Positions 1 to 6,513 of a stretch of 6,513 nt of DNA are shown here, piece by piece (position 1 is the stretch's first letter; every line of letters begins with the position of its first letter). A program made the position numbers and the translations under genes. Below the pieces are notes generated by a model. It did not search any database and had not been told where the DNA came from. It saw only the letters and a list, made by a program, of their open reading frames with translations. Source of the DNA: an uncultured Eubacteriales bacterium (GTDB lineage Bacteria; Bacillota; Clostridia; Peptostreptococcales; Anaerovoracaceae); NCBI GenBank assembly GCA_902766185.1, contig CACXCQ010000067.1, positions 1 to 6,513 on the forward strand, read 5' to 3'.

Positions 1-753
<753 letters not shown>

Positions 754-766
<13 letters not shown>

Positions 767-1266
767 CCTCCGCTCCTTGCCTGATTAATGACATCGTCAA
801 CGATAGCATCCTGGCCGATGTCTTCAATCTCTTTACCGACGATCCGCTCCGCGGCCATAAGGGCCAGCGCGCCGATCTCCTGGCGCATTTCTTCCATGGC
901 TTTCGCCTTTTCCAGTTCGATGTTCTTCTCTGCCTTAGCAATCATCTCACTGGCCTGCGCTCTGGCTTCCGCAAGGATATCCTGTGCCTGTGCGTCAGCC
1001 TGCTGCTTCGCCTGCCGGATGATCTCTCTGCCCTCTTCTTCGACATTGGCGATGCGCGCACTGTAGTTGCGCATCTTTTCATCCGCACGCTTATTCATCG
1101 CTTCCGCGCTGTCAAAGGCGTCCTGAATCGCGTTCTGCCGATCCGTCATAAACTTCCGGATCTTCTCCCAGAAATATTTTTTCAGGATGATATAGAGGAT
1201 GAGCAGGTTGATTACAATCATCAAAGATGTCCAGTTAAATTCAATTAAGCCCTGGGTCATCTCCAT
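754..1266 (-). CDS. atpF: ATP synthase F0 subunit b
   Basis: Subunit b is the peripheral stalk that stops the F1 head from turning with the rotor; it acts as a dimer anchored in the membrane. The 170-residue product has one N-terminal membrane segment (about residues 9-30, rich in I, L and V), then the typical KKYFWEKI boundary. A long charged, Ala-rich helix runs from about 38 to 150, as expected for the right-handed coiled coil. The ending AAERIVGKEIED near 138-149 resembles the delta-binding part of the family. The start ATG at 1264-1266 has AAGGAGG seven bases upstream; an in-frame ATG two codons later is less well spaced. The 3' end overlaps atpH by 13 bases. There is a single b gene here, with no b' paralogue. 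Confidence 0.96.
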
Positions 1267-1273
1267 AGCATTT

Positions 1274-1280
1274 CCTCCTT
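1274..1280 (-). promoter_or_regulatory. Shine-Dalgarno site for atpF
   Basis: On the minus strand the sequence reads AAGGAGG, with seven bases before the ATG of subunit b. It settles the start choice at 1264-1266 over the ATG two codons downstream. An out-of-frame ATG lies between the site and the chosen start but would give no useful product. Confidence 0.8.
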
Positions 1281-1315
1281 CTGCTTACCTGTCTTTCGTG
1301 TCAGCTTCGTTTCGC

Positions 1316-1593
<278 letters not shown>

Positions 1594-1629
1594 AATACTT
1601 AATGGTTTGCCTTCTAACCGGTCACGCCT

Positions 1630-1644
1630 GCCTTTGGGAAAGGC
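1630..1644 (-). other. Short hairpin in the atpB-atpE intercistronic spacer
   Basis: A perfect 6-base inverted repeat, GCCTTT / AAAGGC, with a three-base CCC loop starts 10 bases after the atpB stop codon. It is not followed by a run of T, so it is not a Rho-independent terminator. It could act as an mRNA stability element or partial attenuator that sets the ratio of a to c subunit, but this is inference. A stem of this size can also arise by chance. Confidence 0.4.
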
Positions 1645-1654
1645 GCCGGGAAGA

Positions 1655-2356
1655 TTACTCTTCCTCGGTGAGCGTTCCGTTGTAGATGTATACCATTGTT
1701 AACATAGTGAAAATGTACGCCTGCAGAATCGGCTCGAACATGTCGAACCAGAAGTTCAGCGGCAGCGGGAATGCGATCTGGAAGAACGGAACTACCGAAC
1801 CCAGCGCGTGGGAGGCCGTAGCCAGACCGCTGTAGACCAGCGACATAACGATGACGCCGGCGAAGATGTTGCCGAAGATTCGGCAGGCCAGTGTGACCGG
1901 GAACATGCACTCGCTCATGAGGTTCAGGGGCCACATCCAAAGGTACGGCGACGCCATGTGTTTGTTGTAGCCGATGAAGCCTCTGGCGCGGATGGAATTG
2001 TAGTGGATCATGATAAAGGAGACCAGCGCCAGCGGGGCCGTGCAGTTCAGGTCCGCGGTGATCGGTCTCAGGTCCAGCAATCCCAGCATGCTGCCGAAGC
2101 CAAGAAATACGATCAGGGTGCCCATATACGGGGTGAACCGTTCGCTGATGTCACCCATGGCATCCTTGACCATATTATAGATGAATCCAACGAGGAATTC
2201 GCCAACCAGCTGGGCTCCCTTGGGGATCCGCTGCATGTTCCTCGTCGCGCAAAATGCGAAGATAAGAATGACGATGCTGATGCACCATCCGAACACCACC
2301 GTCTCGGTGATATTCTCTCCCATTACTTTGAATATTATTCGAGGTCCTACTTCCAT
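1655..2356 (-). CDS. atpB: ATP synthase F0 subunit a
   Basis: Subunit a is the static membrane channel protein that passes the coupling ion to and from the c ring. The 233-residue product is of normal length with five to six hydrophobic segments. The essential arginine is Arg159 in LACRIFGNIFAG (156-167), equivalent to E. coli Arg210. Other family marks are LRPITADLN at 96-104 and the C-terminal LQAYIFTMLTMVYIYNGTL near 211-229. The ATG at 2354-2356 is preceded by AGGAGGT at a six-base spacing; Met12 is an alternative start without such a site. It begins 11 bases after the atpI-like stop, so its ribosome binding site abuts the end of that gene. The protein ends in three glutamates before a TAA stop. 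Confidence 0.97.
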   Translation of the reverse strand: MEVGPRIIFKVMGENITETVVFGWCISIVILIFAFCATRNMQRIPKGAQLVGEFLVGFIYNMVKDAMGDISERFTPYMGTLIVFLGFGSMLGLLDLRPITADLNCTAPLALVSFIMIHYNSIRARGFIGYNKHMASPYLWMWPLNLMSECMFPVTLACRIFGNIFAGVIVMSLVYSGLATASHALGSVVPFFQIAFPLPLNFWFDMFEPILQAYIFTMLTMVYIYNGTLTEEE

Positions 2357-2367
2357 GTATTTACCTC

Positions 2368-2817
2368 CTACCAGTCATCGTCCTCGTCGTCATAAACGCT
2401 CAGGTCGTTCCACTCCTTAGGCTCAGTCCAGTCGTTGAGCGGATTCTTCTTCTTCAGAATGAATCTGTACACGATCCCGTAAAGAACGAGGATCCCGAAG
2501 TGCAGTGTGATGAATCCGGCCAGACAGCCGAACCCGCAGGCCACGCTCCACTTGATACAGATGAAGAAAACTGCCCCATACAGCAGCATTCTGACAAAAT
2601 ATCCGCCCACCATCGGGGCGCCTTTTTTCTTCTGTTCCGTGATGACCCCGACCTTGGTCAGGATCAGGAAGCAGAGGATCGTCGTCGCTGTCCCCGCGCA
2701 CACACCCACGGCGAAGGGCAGGTTCGGTCCGATCACGGGAAGGGAAATCAGCTCTGCCGCGGCAGCCATACAGATCGCTGTAATGATGATTTCTTTCCCG
2801 AATTGCTTAAGGTTCAT
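2368..2817 (-). CDS. atpI: AtpI-like ATP synthase assembly protein (ATP synthase I family)
   Basis: This is a small four-helix membrane protein of 149 residues at the head of the ATP synthase operon, where AtpI is normally found. Hydrophobic segments lie at about 10-28, 33-54, 73-92 and 96-120. The last two, with VRMLLYGAVFF and AGFITLHFGILVLYG, resemble the ATP synthase I domain, including its conserved Arg at the start of helix 3. In other bacteria AtpI helps c-ring assembly and has been linked to magnesium supply. The tail is unusual: after KKK near 122-124 about 25 polar residues end in DDEDDDW, longer and more acidic than typical AtpI. The ATG at 2815-2817 is the first possible start after an in-frame stop 13 codons upstream; its ribosome binding site (AGGA) is weak compared with the rest of the operon. 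Function rests on position and weak family likeness. Confidence 0.85.
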   Translation of the reverse strand: MNLKQFGKEIIITAICMAAAAELISLPVIGPNLPFAVGVCAGTATTILCFLILTKVGVITEQKKKGAPMVGGYFVRMLLYGAVFFICIKWSVACGFGCLAGFITLHFGILVLYGIVYRFILKKKNPLNDWTEPKEWNDLSVYDDEDDDW

Positions 2818-2856
2818 TTTGTTTCCTGCGGCGTCCGGAAAAGATCCTTCTCTCCC

Positions 2857-2865
2857 TTAACGCAT
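2857..2865 (-). other. Possible three-codon minimal ORF (ATG CGT TAA) in the atp leader
   Basis: The leader between the predicted promoter and atpI contains ATG-CGT-TAA in the same frame as atpI. Its ATG lies only about 10 bases after the expected transcription start and has no Shine-Dalgarno site in front, although a leaderless-like start is conceivable. It could be chance. It is listed because its stop codon is what limits upstream extension of atpI. Confidence 0.12.
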
Positions 2866-2881
2866 AACTATGTTGGTAAGT

Positions 2882-2909
2882 ATTATACACCTTTTTGCTT
2901 AAGATTCAA
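2882..2909 (-). promoter_or_regulatory. Predicted sigma-A-type promoter of the ATP synthase operon
   Basis: The minus strand carries a perfect -10 hexamer TATAAT (2882-2887) and a -35 hexamer TTGAAT (2904-2909, 4 of 6 consensus) separated by 16 bases, in the AT-rich part of a 217-base spacer. Transcription would start near 2875 and leave a leader of roughly 58 bases before atpI. The rest of the spacer (about 2940-3034) is GC-rich and shows no gene, and I found no stem followed by a T run that would end transcription of the MATE gene. Confidence 0.75.
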
Positions 2910-3034
2910 CTGTTTTGCCCCGATATTTATTTAACATACAAAGGCAGGACGCAATATGTTGTTGCCATGCGGTACTAGTTTGCGGTCAGTTTGGCGCTGT
3001 GATCGCGGACCGGCCTGCGGCTTTGCAGCGGTTC

Positions 3035-4426
3035 CTACAGGCCCTCGATCACGGTGTTCAGCCACTTGCGGCTGCGGTACCGCAGGGTGAGGATCACGCC
3101 CTTCACCACGCCCTCGCTCTTCACCGCCAGCACCGCCAGATACACGGGCCAGCCCAGCATCAGAGAGGTGATGAACGCCAGGGGCACGCCGATGAGCCAG
3201 ACTGCGCTGACCTCCGTGACCATGGCGAACCTGGTGTCGCCGCCGCACCGCAGGCAGCCGGTGACCTGCACCGCGTTGTAGACCTCCATGAACAGCGTGG
3301 CCGCGTAGACCAGCAGGATCAGCCAGGCGTCGTGGGCGCCCTCCGGAGAGAACGAAAACAGCGAAAGAATGGGCTTGCCGAACAGGGCGGTCAGCGCTCC
3401 GAGGCTCAGCCCCACCAGGATGGCGAGCCGGAGCAGTATTTTGGACATTTCAAAGGCTTCTTCTTTTTTGCCTTCGCCCAGCTTTTGCCCGACCAGGATC
3501 AGCACCGCGTCTCCGATGCTGAAGGCCGCCATGGAGAACAGGCTGTTGATGGTGTTGCAGGCCTGGACTGCCGCCCCGGCGGAGATGCTGATCCGGGCGA
3601 AGGCCGCCACGTAAAGGGCCGTCCCCAGACCCCACATGGTCTCGTTGATGGTAGTGGGCAGGGCGTTGCGCACGATCCGCGCCGCCAGATCCCGGCTGTA
3701 GCTGAAGAACTCCCGGATCGGCCCGGCGATGATGTTTTTGCGGCCGAAGACCAGGAACAGAATGATGGACATTTCCAGGCAACGGGAGATCACCGTGGCG
3801 AGTGCCGCGCCGGCGACGCCCATGGCCGGAAGGCCCAGCTTGCCGTAGATCAGAACGTAGTTCAGCCCTGTATTTACACAGAGCGCCACCACGCTGGCCA
3901 CCAAAGGCTGGACCGTCTGCTGGGTGGCCCGCAGGGCGACGGTGAACGCCTGGACCACCGGCACCAGCAAAAAGCACGGCGCCCCCACCCGCACGTAGAC
4001 CGTGCCGGCCTCGATGACCTCAGGAAAACGGGTGAAGACCCGCAGCAGATACTGGGGGAACAGCTCCGCCGCAAGGAAGAACGCCACGCCCATGGCAAAA
4101 GCTACGGTGAGGGCGAACCCGGTGGTCCTGCGGATGTTCACGAGATCCCGGACGCCATAAAACTGCGAGATGAACGTGGCCGCGCCGCTGGCGAAGCCGA
4201 AGACGAACATCCAGTAAATGAAAAATATCTGGACGGAAACACCCACTGCATTCAATGAGAGTTCGCCCAGATGTCCGATCATCAGATTGTCGACCAGGTT
4301 CAGGCTGGACCCGATGAGACTCTGCAGCGCGATGGGAGAGGCCACTACAGCTACGGTCTTCAGAAACTGCCGCCGGCCCGCCCGGTCCAGGGTCTCAATG
4401 GCGTCTCCGCCGTTTTTTGACTTCAT
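3035..4426 (-). CDS. MATE family efflux transporter
   Basis: The product is a 463-residue membrane antiporter of the MATE family (multidrug and toxic compound extrusion), which exports cationic drugs or metabolites using a sodium or proton gradient. It has the expected twelve hydrophobic segments in two pseudo-symmetric halves. Family marks in the first half are NLVDNLMIGHLG (43-54), ATFISQFYG (83-91) and LRATQQTVQP (165-174). In the second half they are VGQKLGEGKKEEA (312-324) and LRCGGDTRF (392-400). The C-terminus KSEGVVKGVILTLRYRSRKWL is typical of clostridial MATE proteins. The ATG at 4424-4426 has GGAGG nine bases upstream and overlaps the end of the WecA-like gene by 32 bases, so the two are probably translated together. 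The gene is intact. The substrate cannot be told from sequence, and which subfamily (NorM or DinF-like) is uncertain. Confidence 0.93.
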   Translation of the reverse strand: MKSKNGGDAIETLDRAGRRQFLKTVAVVASPIALQSLIGSSLNLVDNLMIGHLGELSLNAVGVSVQIFFIYWMFVFGFASGAATFISQFYGVRDLVNIRRTTGFALTVAFAMGVAFFLAAELFPQYLLRVFTRFPEVIEAGTVYVRVGAPCFLLVPVVQAFTVALRATQQTVQPLVASVVALCVNTGLNYVLIYGKLGLPAMGVAGAALATVISRCLEMSIILFLVFGRKNIIAGPIREFFSYSRDLAARIVRNALPTTINETMWGLGTALYVAAFARISISAGAAVQACNTINSLFSMAAFSIGDAVLILVGQKLGEGKKEEAFEMSKILLRLAILVGLSLGALTALFGKPILSLFSFSPEGAHDAWLILLVYAATLFMEVYNAVQVTGCLRCGGDTRFAMVTEVSAVWLIGVPLAFITSLMLGWPVYLAVLAVKSEGVVKGVILTLRYRSRKWLNTVIEGL

Positions 4427-5510
4427 CTCCCAGGTCCTCCTTCAGGATCCTGCGTCCCTTCAGACTGATATTGTTCTTGCCGGTATCCGTGAGGATGACC
4501 CCCACGATCATGGCCGCGATGGCCAGAAGCCCGATGCATTCCACGTAAAGCCCTCTGCTGAACAGCACCGCCACGGTGCCCATGATTCCGCTGAGGCTGT
4601 ACATCAGCAGCACGGCCCGCCTTTGCCCGAAGCCTGCCTTCATGATCTTGTGGTGCAGATGCTCCTTGTCGGCTGTGCTGATGGACTGGTGCCGGCTGGT
4701 GCGCCGGATGATGGCCATGATGGTGTCGAAGATGGGCAGTCCCAGGACCAGCGACGGCAGCAGGACCACCATGATGGTGGCGCCTTTCACCGTGCCCTGT
4801 ACCGAGAAGGCCGCGATGGCGAACCCCAGAAGCTGGGATCCTCCGTCTCCCATGAAGATCTTGGCCGGGTGGAAGTTATAGGGCAGGAAGCCCAGGGCCG
4901 AGCCGGCCACTGCCATCATCAGCATGGTGGGCAGCACGTACCCGTGGATATACGCCACGTAGGCGATGCAAAGCGCTGAGATTGCCGCGATGCCTGCCGC
5001 CAGGCCGTCCAGCCCGTCGATGAGGTTCACCGCGTTGGTGATGGCCACCAGCCACAGCACCGTGCAGAGGTAGTCGATGACGTTGCCGAACAGCAGCGGG
5101 TGGCCGCTGGTGAAGAGCAGTTCGATGAACGTGATCTTCACGAAGGTGATCTTTACGCCCATGGCAAAAACCACCGTGGCGACGACGATCTGCCCGATGA
5201 GCTTCACGATGGGTTTCATTTCGGTAAGGTCGTCGATCAGTCCCAGCGCGTAGATCAGCGTGCAGCCGATCATGATGGGGATGACGCCTCTGCCGTGCAG
5301 CGTGAACACTGCCAGCGAAACCATCATGCCGATATATATGGCCGAGCCGCCGAAGCGGGGCATCGGCTTATTGTGCACCCTGCGGTTGTCCTTCGGGATG
5401 TCCATGGCGCCGATCTTCGGTGCAAAATACACCGCCAGCGGCGTCATGGCCGCTGTGACCAGCGCGGCGACGATCAAAGGACCCCACACCTGGATACTGG
5501 TTGCTGTCAC
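4395..5510 (-). CDS. wecA: Polyprenyl-phosphate N-acetylhexosamine-1-phosphate transferase, WecA/TagO family
   Basis: This 371-residue integral membrane enzyme belongs to the MraY/WecA/TagO group, which transfers a sugar-1-phosphate (usually GlcNAc-1-P from UDP-GlcNAc) to undecaprenyl phosphate, the first step of wall teichoic acid or surface polysaccharide synthesis. Motifs in order: [19 protein letters not shown] (37-55), the metal-binding Asp pair in [10 protein letters not shown] (91-100), [15 protein letters not shown] (159-173), [12 protein letters not shown] (219-230) and HLHH (284-287). The His-x-His-His motif fits WecA/TagO better than MraY. About ten to eleven membrane helices are visible, and the tail ends KKRRRRH, probably cytoplasmic. 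It starts with GTG, overlapping the dCMP deaminase stop as GTGA. An AGGAG lies seven bases upstream. A five-residue tandem repeat at 120-129 is unusual. The exact sugar is not certain. Confidence 0.92.
   Translation of the reverse strand: MTATSIQVWGPLIVAALVTAAMTPLAVYFAPKIGAMDIPKDNRRVHNKPMPRFGGSAIYIGMMVSLAVFTLHGRGVIPIMIGCTLIYALGLIDDLTEMKPIVKLIGQIVVATVVFAMGVKITFVKITFIELLFTSGHPLLFGNVIDYLCTVLWLVAITNAVNLIDGLDGLAAGIAAISALCIAYVAYIHGYVLPTMLMMAVAGSALGFLPYNFHPAKIFMGDGGSQLLGFAIAAFSVQGTVKGATIMVVLLPSLVLGLPIFDTIMAIIRRTSRHQSISTADKEHLHHKIMKAGFGQRRAVLLMYSLSGIMGTVAVLFSRGLYVECIGLLAIAAMIVGVILTDTGKNNISLKGRRILKEDLGDEVKKRRRRH
5128..5157 (-). repeat. 15-base tandem duplication inside the WecA-like gene
   Basis: Two adjacent 15-base units (5128-5142 and 5143-5157) match at 13 of 15 positions and encode [10 protein letters not shown] (residues 120-129). 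The duplication keeps the frame and lies between the DD-motif helix pair and the NLIDG motif, in a part of the family where length varies. It appears to be a small slippage duplication that the protein tolerates. Confidence 0.7.
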
Positions 5511-5980
5511 TCTTTCTCTCCTAACATGACGATCTTGAGTCCGGCTTCTTTGAGGATCTGCACGGACAGTTCATCCGGATAGCCCTCTTTCACCACGATC
5601 CTCTCGATCCCCGCGTTGATGATCATCTTCGCGCAGATCACGCAGGGCTGATGGGTGATGTAGATGGACGCGCCCTCGATGCTGTGCCCAAGGGTCGCCG
5701 CCTGGATGATGGCGTTCTGCTCCGCGTGCAGCGCTCTGCACAGCTCGTGCTTCTCCCCGGAAGGCACTCCCAGCTCCTCCCTGAGGCACCCGCCCCGCTC
5801 GGCGCAGTGCTCCAGTCCCTTGGGCGCACCATTGTATCCGGTGGCGATCACATGCTTGTCCTGCACGATCACCGCCCCCACCTGCCTGCGCAGACAAGTG
5901 GATCTGCGTGCGGTCAGCACCGCGAAATCCATAAAATACTCGTCCCAATCGGGTCTGGTATCAGCCGAAATGTGAGCCAT
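5507..5980 (-). CDS. comEB: Deoxycytidylate (dCMP) deaminase, zinc-dependent cytidine deaminase superfamily
   Basis: The 157-residue protein is a cytoplasmic dCMP deaminase, making dUMP for thymidylate synthesis. The catalytic zinc site is clear: HAE at 85-87 (His ligand and proton-shuttling Glu) and PCVIC at 112-116 (two Cys ligands). Additional marks are [18 protein letters not shown] (22-39), the substrate-side [10 protein letters not shown] (46-55) and further cysteines (59, 65, 81) as in the ComEB/T4 dCMP deaminase group. The ATG at 5978-5980 has GGAGG seven bases upstream. The gene ends in a four-base GTGA overlap with the WecA-like gene. The family name ComEB comes from a Bacillus competence operon, but nothing here points to competence. 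The length is normal and no key residue is missing. Confidence 0.94.
   Translation of the reverse strand: MAHISADTRPDWDEYFMDFAVLTARRSTCLRRQVGAVIVQDKHVIATGYNGAPKGLEHCAERGGCLREELGVPSGEKHELCRALHAEQNAIIQAATLGHSIEGASIYITHQPCVICAKMIINAGIERIVVKEGYPDELSVQILKEAGLKIVMLGEKE
5518..5522 (-). promoter_or_regulatory. Shine-Dalgarno site supporting the GTG start of the WecA-like gene
   Basis: AGGAG on the minus strand lies inside the last codons of the dCMP deaminase gene, seven bases before GTG at 5508-5510. It supports GTG rather than a downstream ATG as the start and indicates coupled translation. Confidence 0.7.
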
Positions 5981-6028
5981 AAATCAACCTCCGCCCTGCC
6001 GGGCATGCTTCATCAGATATATTTGTTC

Positions 6029-6114
6029 GAGCGCCGGTCAGTCGGGGCGCCGGCGCTTGGGCCGGTGCCGGAGCGCCGTCGTGTCGGTGCCGGTGTCGGA
6101 GCGCCGGTCAGTCG
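6029..6114 (-). repeat. GC-rich degenerate tandem repeat between truA and the dCMP deaminase gene
   Basis: The spacer is built from related GC-rich units. A 16-base segment at 6099-6114, which contains the truA stop codon, recurs exactly at 6029-6044. The 18-base segment at 6061-6078 matches 6089-6106 at 17 of 18 positions. The unit GAGCGCCG (plus strand) begins at 6029, 6071 and 6099, spaced 42 and 28 bases, both multiples of 14, consistent with a 28-base repeat that has decayed. No gene is visible here. The 127-base spacer (5981-6107) otherwise holds the dCMP deaminase ribosome binding site and a short AT-rich patch near 6011-6027. Confidence 0.7.
6030..6057 (-). other. Stem-loop formed by the post-truA repeat
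   Basis: On the minus strand AGCGCCGG and CCGGCGCT form a perfect 8-base stem around a 12-base loop; the overlapping GCGCCGGCGC (6047-6056) is itself a perfect palindrome. The stem is followed by CGAACAAATATATC rather than a T run, so it is not a classical terminator, though it could slow polymerase or protect the truA mRNA 3' end. It may simply be a by-product of the repeats. Confidence 0.4.
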
Positions 6115-6513
6115 TAATAGACCTCCGCCAGATACAGACCGTAGGGCGGTGCGGTATGCCCCGCCTGGCTGCGGTCCTTCGCCGCGATGATCCTGGTGAT
6201 GTCCTCGGGGCGCTTCTTTCCCTGCCCCACTTCCACCAGGGTCCCGGTGATGATCCGTACCATATTATACAGGAAGCCGTCGCCAGCGATCTCGAAGCGG
6301 ATCTCGTCCGCCGGCCAGGCAACCGGTGGCGCCTGTTCCGGAGCTGCGGGGCCGTCGGATCGTTGCCACTGTTCCGGAGCTGCGGGGCCGTCGGTCCGGG
6401 CGTCGATGACCTTCGCGCTGAAGATCGTCCGCACGGTCGTTTCCCGGGGCGTCCCCCCTGCGCTCTCAAAGCTTTTGAAATCCTGCGTCCCCTCCAGCCT
6501 TTGGGCGGCCTCC
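6108..6513 (-). CDS. truA: tRNA pseudouridine(38-40) synthase TruA, C-terminal 134 residues (gene starts beyond the right edge)
   Basis: TruA converts uridines 38-40 of the tRNA anticodon stem to pseudouridine. The visible part begins in the catalytic domain and includes EGTQDFKSFESAGG (normally GTHDF..F, so His is Gln here), VRTIFSAKV, then IRFEIAGDGFLYNMVR with the family FLYxMVR motif. It ends ITGTLVEVGQGKK, RIIAAKDRSQAGHTAPPYGLYL and AEVYYD before TGA. The catalytic Asp lies outside the window. The ribosomal frame runs open through the right edge; a GTG at 6432-6434 is internal, because clear TruA sequence lies upstream of it. Between AKV and DEIRFEIAGDG there are about 30 extra low-complexity residues with a duplicated DGPAAPEQ, where relatives usually have a short turn. 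Identification is firm; whether the inserted version is fully active is unknown. Confidence 0.94.
   Translation of the reverse strand, partial: EAAQRLEGTQDFKSFESAGGTPRETTVRTIFSAKVIDARTDGPAAPEQWQRSDGPAAPEQAPPVAWPADEIRFEIAGDGFLYNMVRIITGTLVEVGQGKKRPEDITRIIAAKDRSQAGHTAPPYGLYLAEVYYD
6333..6394 (-). repeat. Exact 26-base direct repeat inside truA
   Basis: Two identical 26-base copies, 6333-6358 and 6369-6394, are offset by 36 bases, exactly 12 codons. They encode the two copies of SDGPAAPEQ / TDGPAAPEQ in the TruA insertion. The exact identity of the copies suggests a recent in-frame duplication. Confidence 0.85.

Noticed and set aside
1614..1940. A 108-codon minus-strand open frame within atpB
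   Set aside because: It is a frame-shifted shadow of subunit a, which has all its family motifs, including the essential Arg, in the other frame.
2941..3034. A terminator after the MATE gene
   Set aside because: Only weak GC-rich imperfect stems with mismatches are present and none is followed by a T run on the minus strand.
2915..4258. A 447-codon open frame on the plus strand opposite the MATE gene
   Set aside because: It is rich in His, Gln, Arg, Gly and Asp with no recognisable domain, a composition typical of the antisense frame of a GC-rich membrane-protein gene, and the opposite strand encodes a clear MATE transporter.
4395..4426. A run of six A on the minus strand in the WecA/MATE overlap, as a possible programmed frameshift
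   Set aside because: The WecA-frame codons are GTC AAA AAA, which do not allow proper -1 re-pairing, and the MATE frame is +1 relative to WecA. MATE also has its own start and ribosome binding site.
6005..6045. A promoter for the dCMP deaminase gene in the AT-rich patch (TATATC)
   Set aside because: No hexamer resembling TTGACA lies 16-18 bases upstream; the sequence there belongs to the GC-rich repeat.
5981..6114. A CRISPR-like array in the repeats after truA
   Set aside because: There are only two to three degenerate, GC-rich units with no distinct spacers of regular length, and no cas genes nearby; a decayed tandem duplication explains it better.
6038..6469. A 143-codon minus-strand open frame overlapping truA and its downstream spacer
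   Set aside because: It is in another frame from TruA, is very Arg/Ser/Pro-rich, and the truA frame has clear family motifs across the same bases.

Overview
All recognisable genes lie on the minus strand, so the window is transcribed from high to low coordinates. It looks like chromosomal housekeeping DNA from a fairly GC-rich anaerobic Bacillota bacterium, probably of class Clostridia. The inference rests on the order of the F-type ATP synthase genes (atpI-B-E-F-H-A), the strong GGAGG-type ribosome binding sites, and a dCMP deaminase and WecA/TagO-like transferase just upstream of the ATP synthase genes. No genus can be named from the sequence alone.

Upstream block (6513 to 3035): the 3' part of truA (tRNA pseudouridine synthase A) enters from the right edge. 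A 127-base GC-rich, repeat-bearing spacer follows, then three tightly packed genes: a zinc-dependent dCMP deaminase, a polyprenyl-phosphate sugar-1-phosphate transferase of the WecA/TagO/MraY family, and a MATE-family multidrug/cation antiporter. The last three overlap end to start (4 and 32 bases), so they are very likely one transcript with translational coupling.

Spacer (3034 to 2818): 217 bases, more AT-rich on its left side. It carries a good sigma-A-type promoter pointing into the ATP synthase operon. I see no convincing Rho-independent terminator after the MATE gene, so read-through from the upstream block is possible.

Downstream block (2817 to 1): atpI-like assembly protein, then subunits a, c, b and delta, then the first 71 codons of alpha. 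Subunits a, c and b form the membrane sector and stator; delta joins the stator to the alpha3beta3 head. The gamma, beta and epsilon genes are expected beyond the left edge. The c subunit gene has the strongest-looking Shine-Dalgarno site and the longest leader inside the operon, fitting its need for many copies per complex.

No new multi-gene system is evident. The oddities are local: a low-complexity, internally duplicated insertion inside the C-terminal part of TruA; a related GC-rich tandem repeat just after truA that copies its stop-codon region; a 15-base tandem duplication in the WecA-like gene; a mixed ion-site signature in the c subunit; and a MATE transporter in a position where related genomes often have an envelope-sugar gene.
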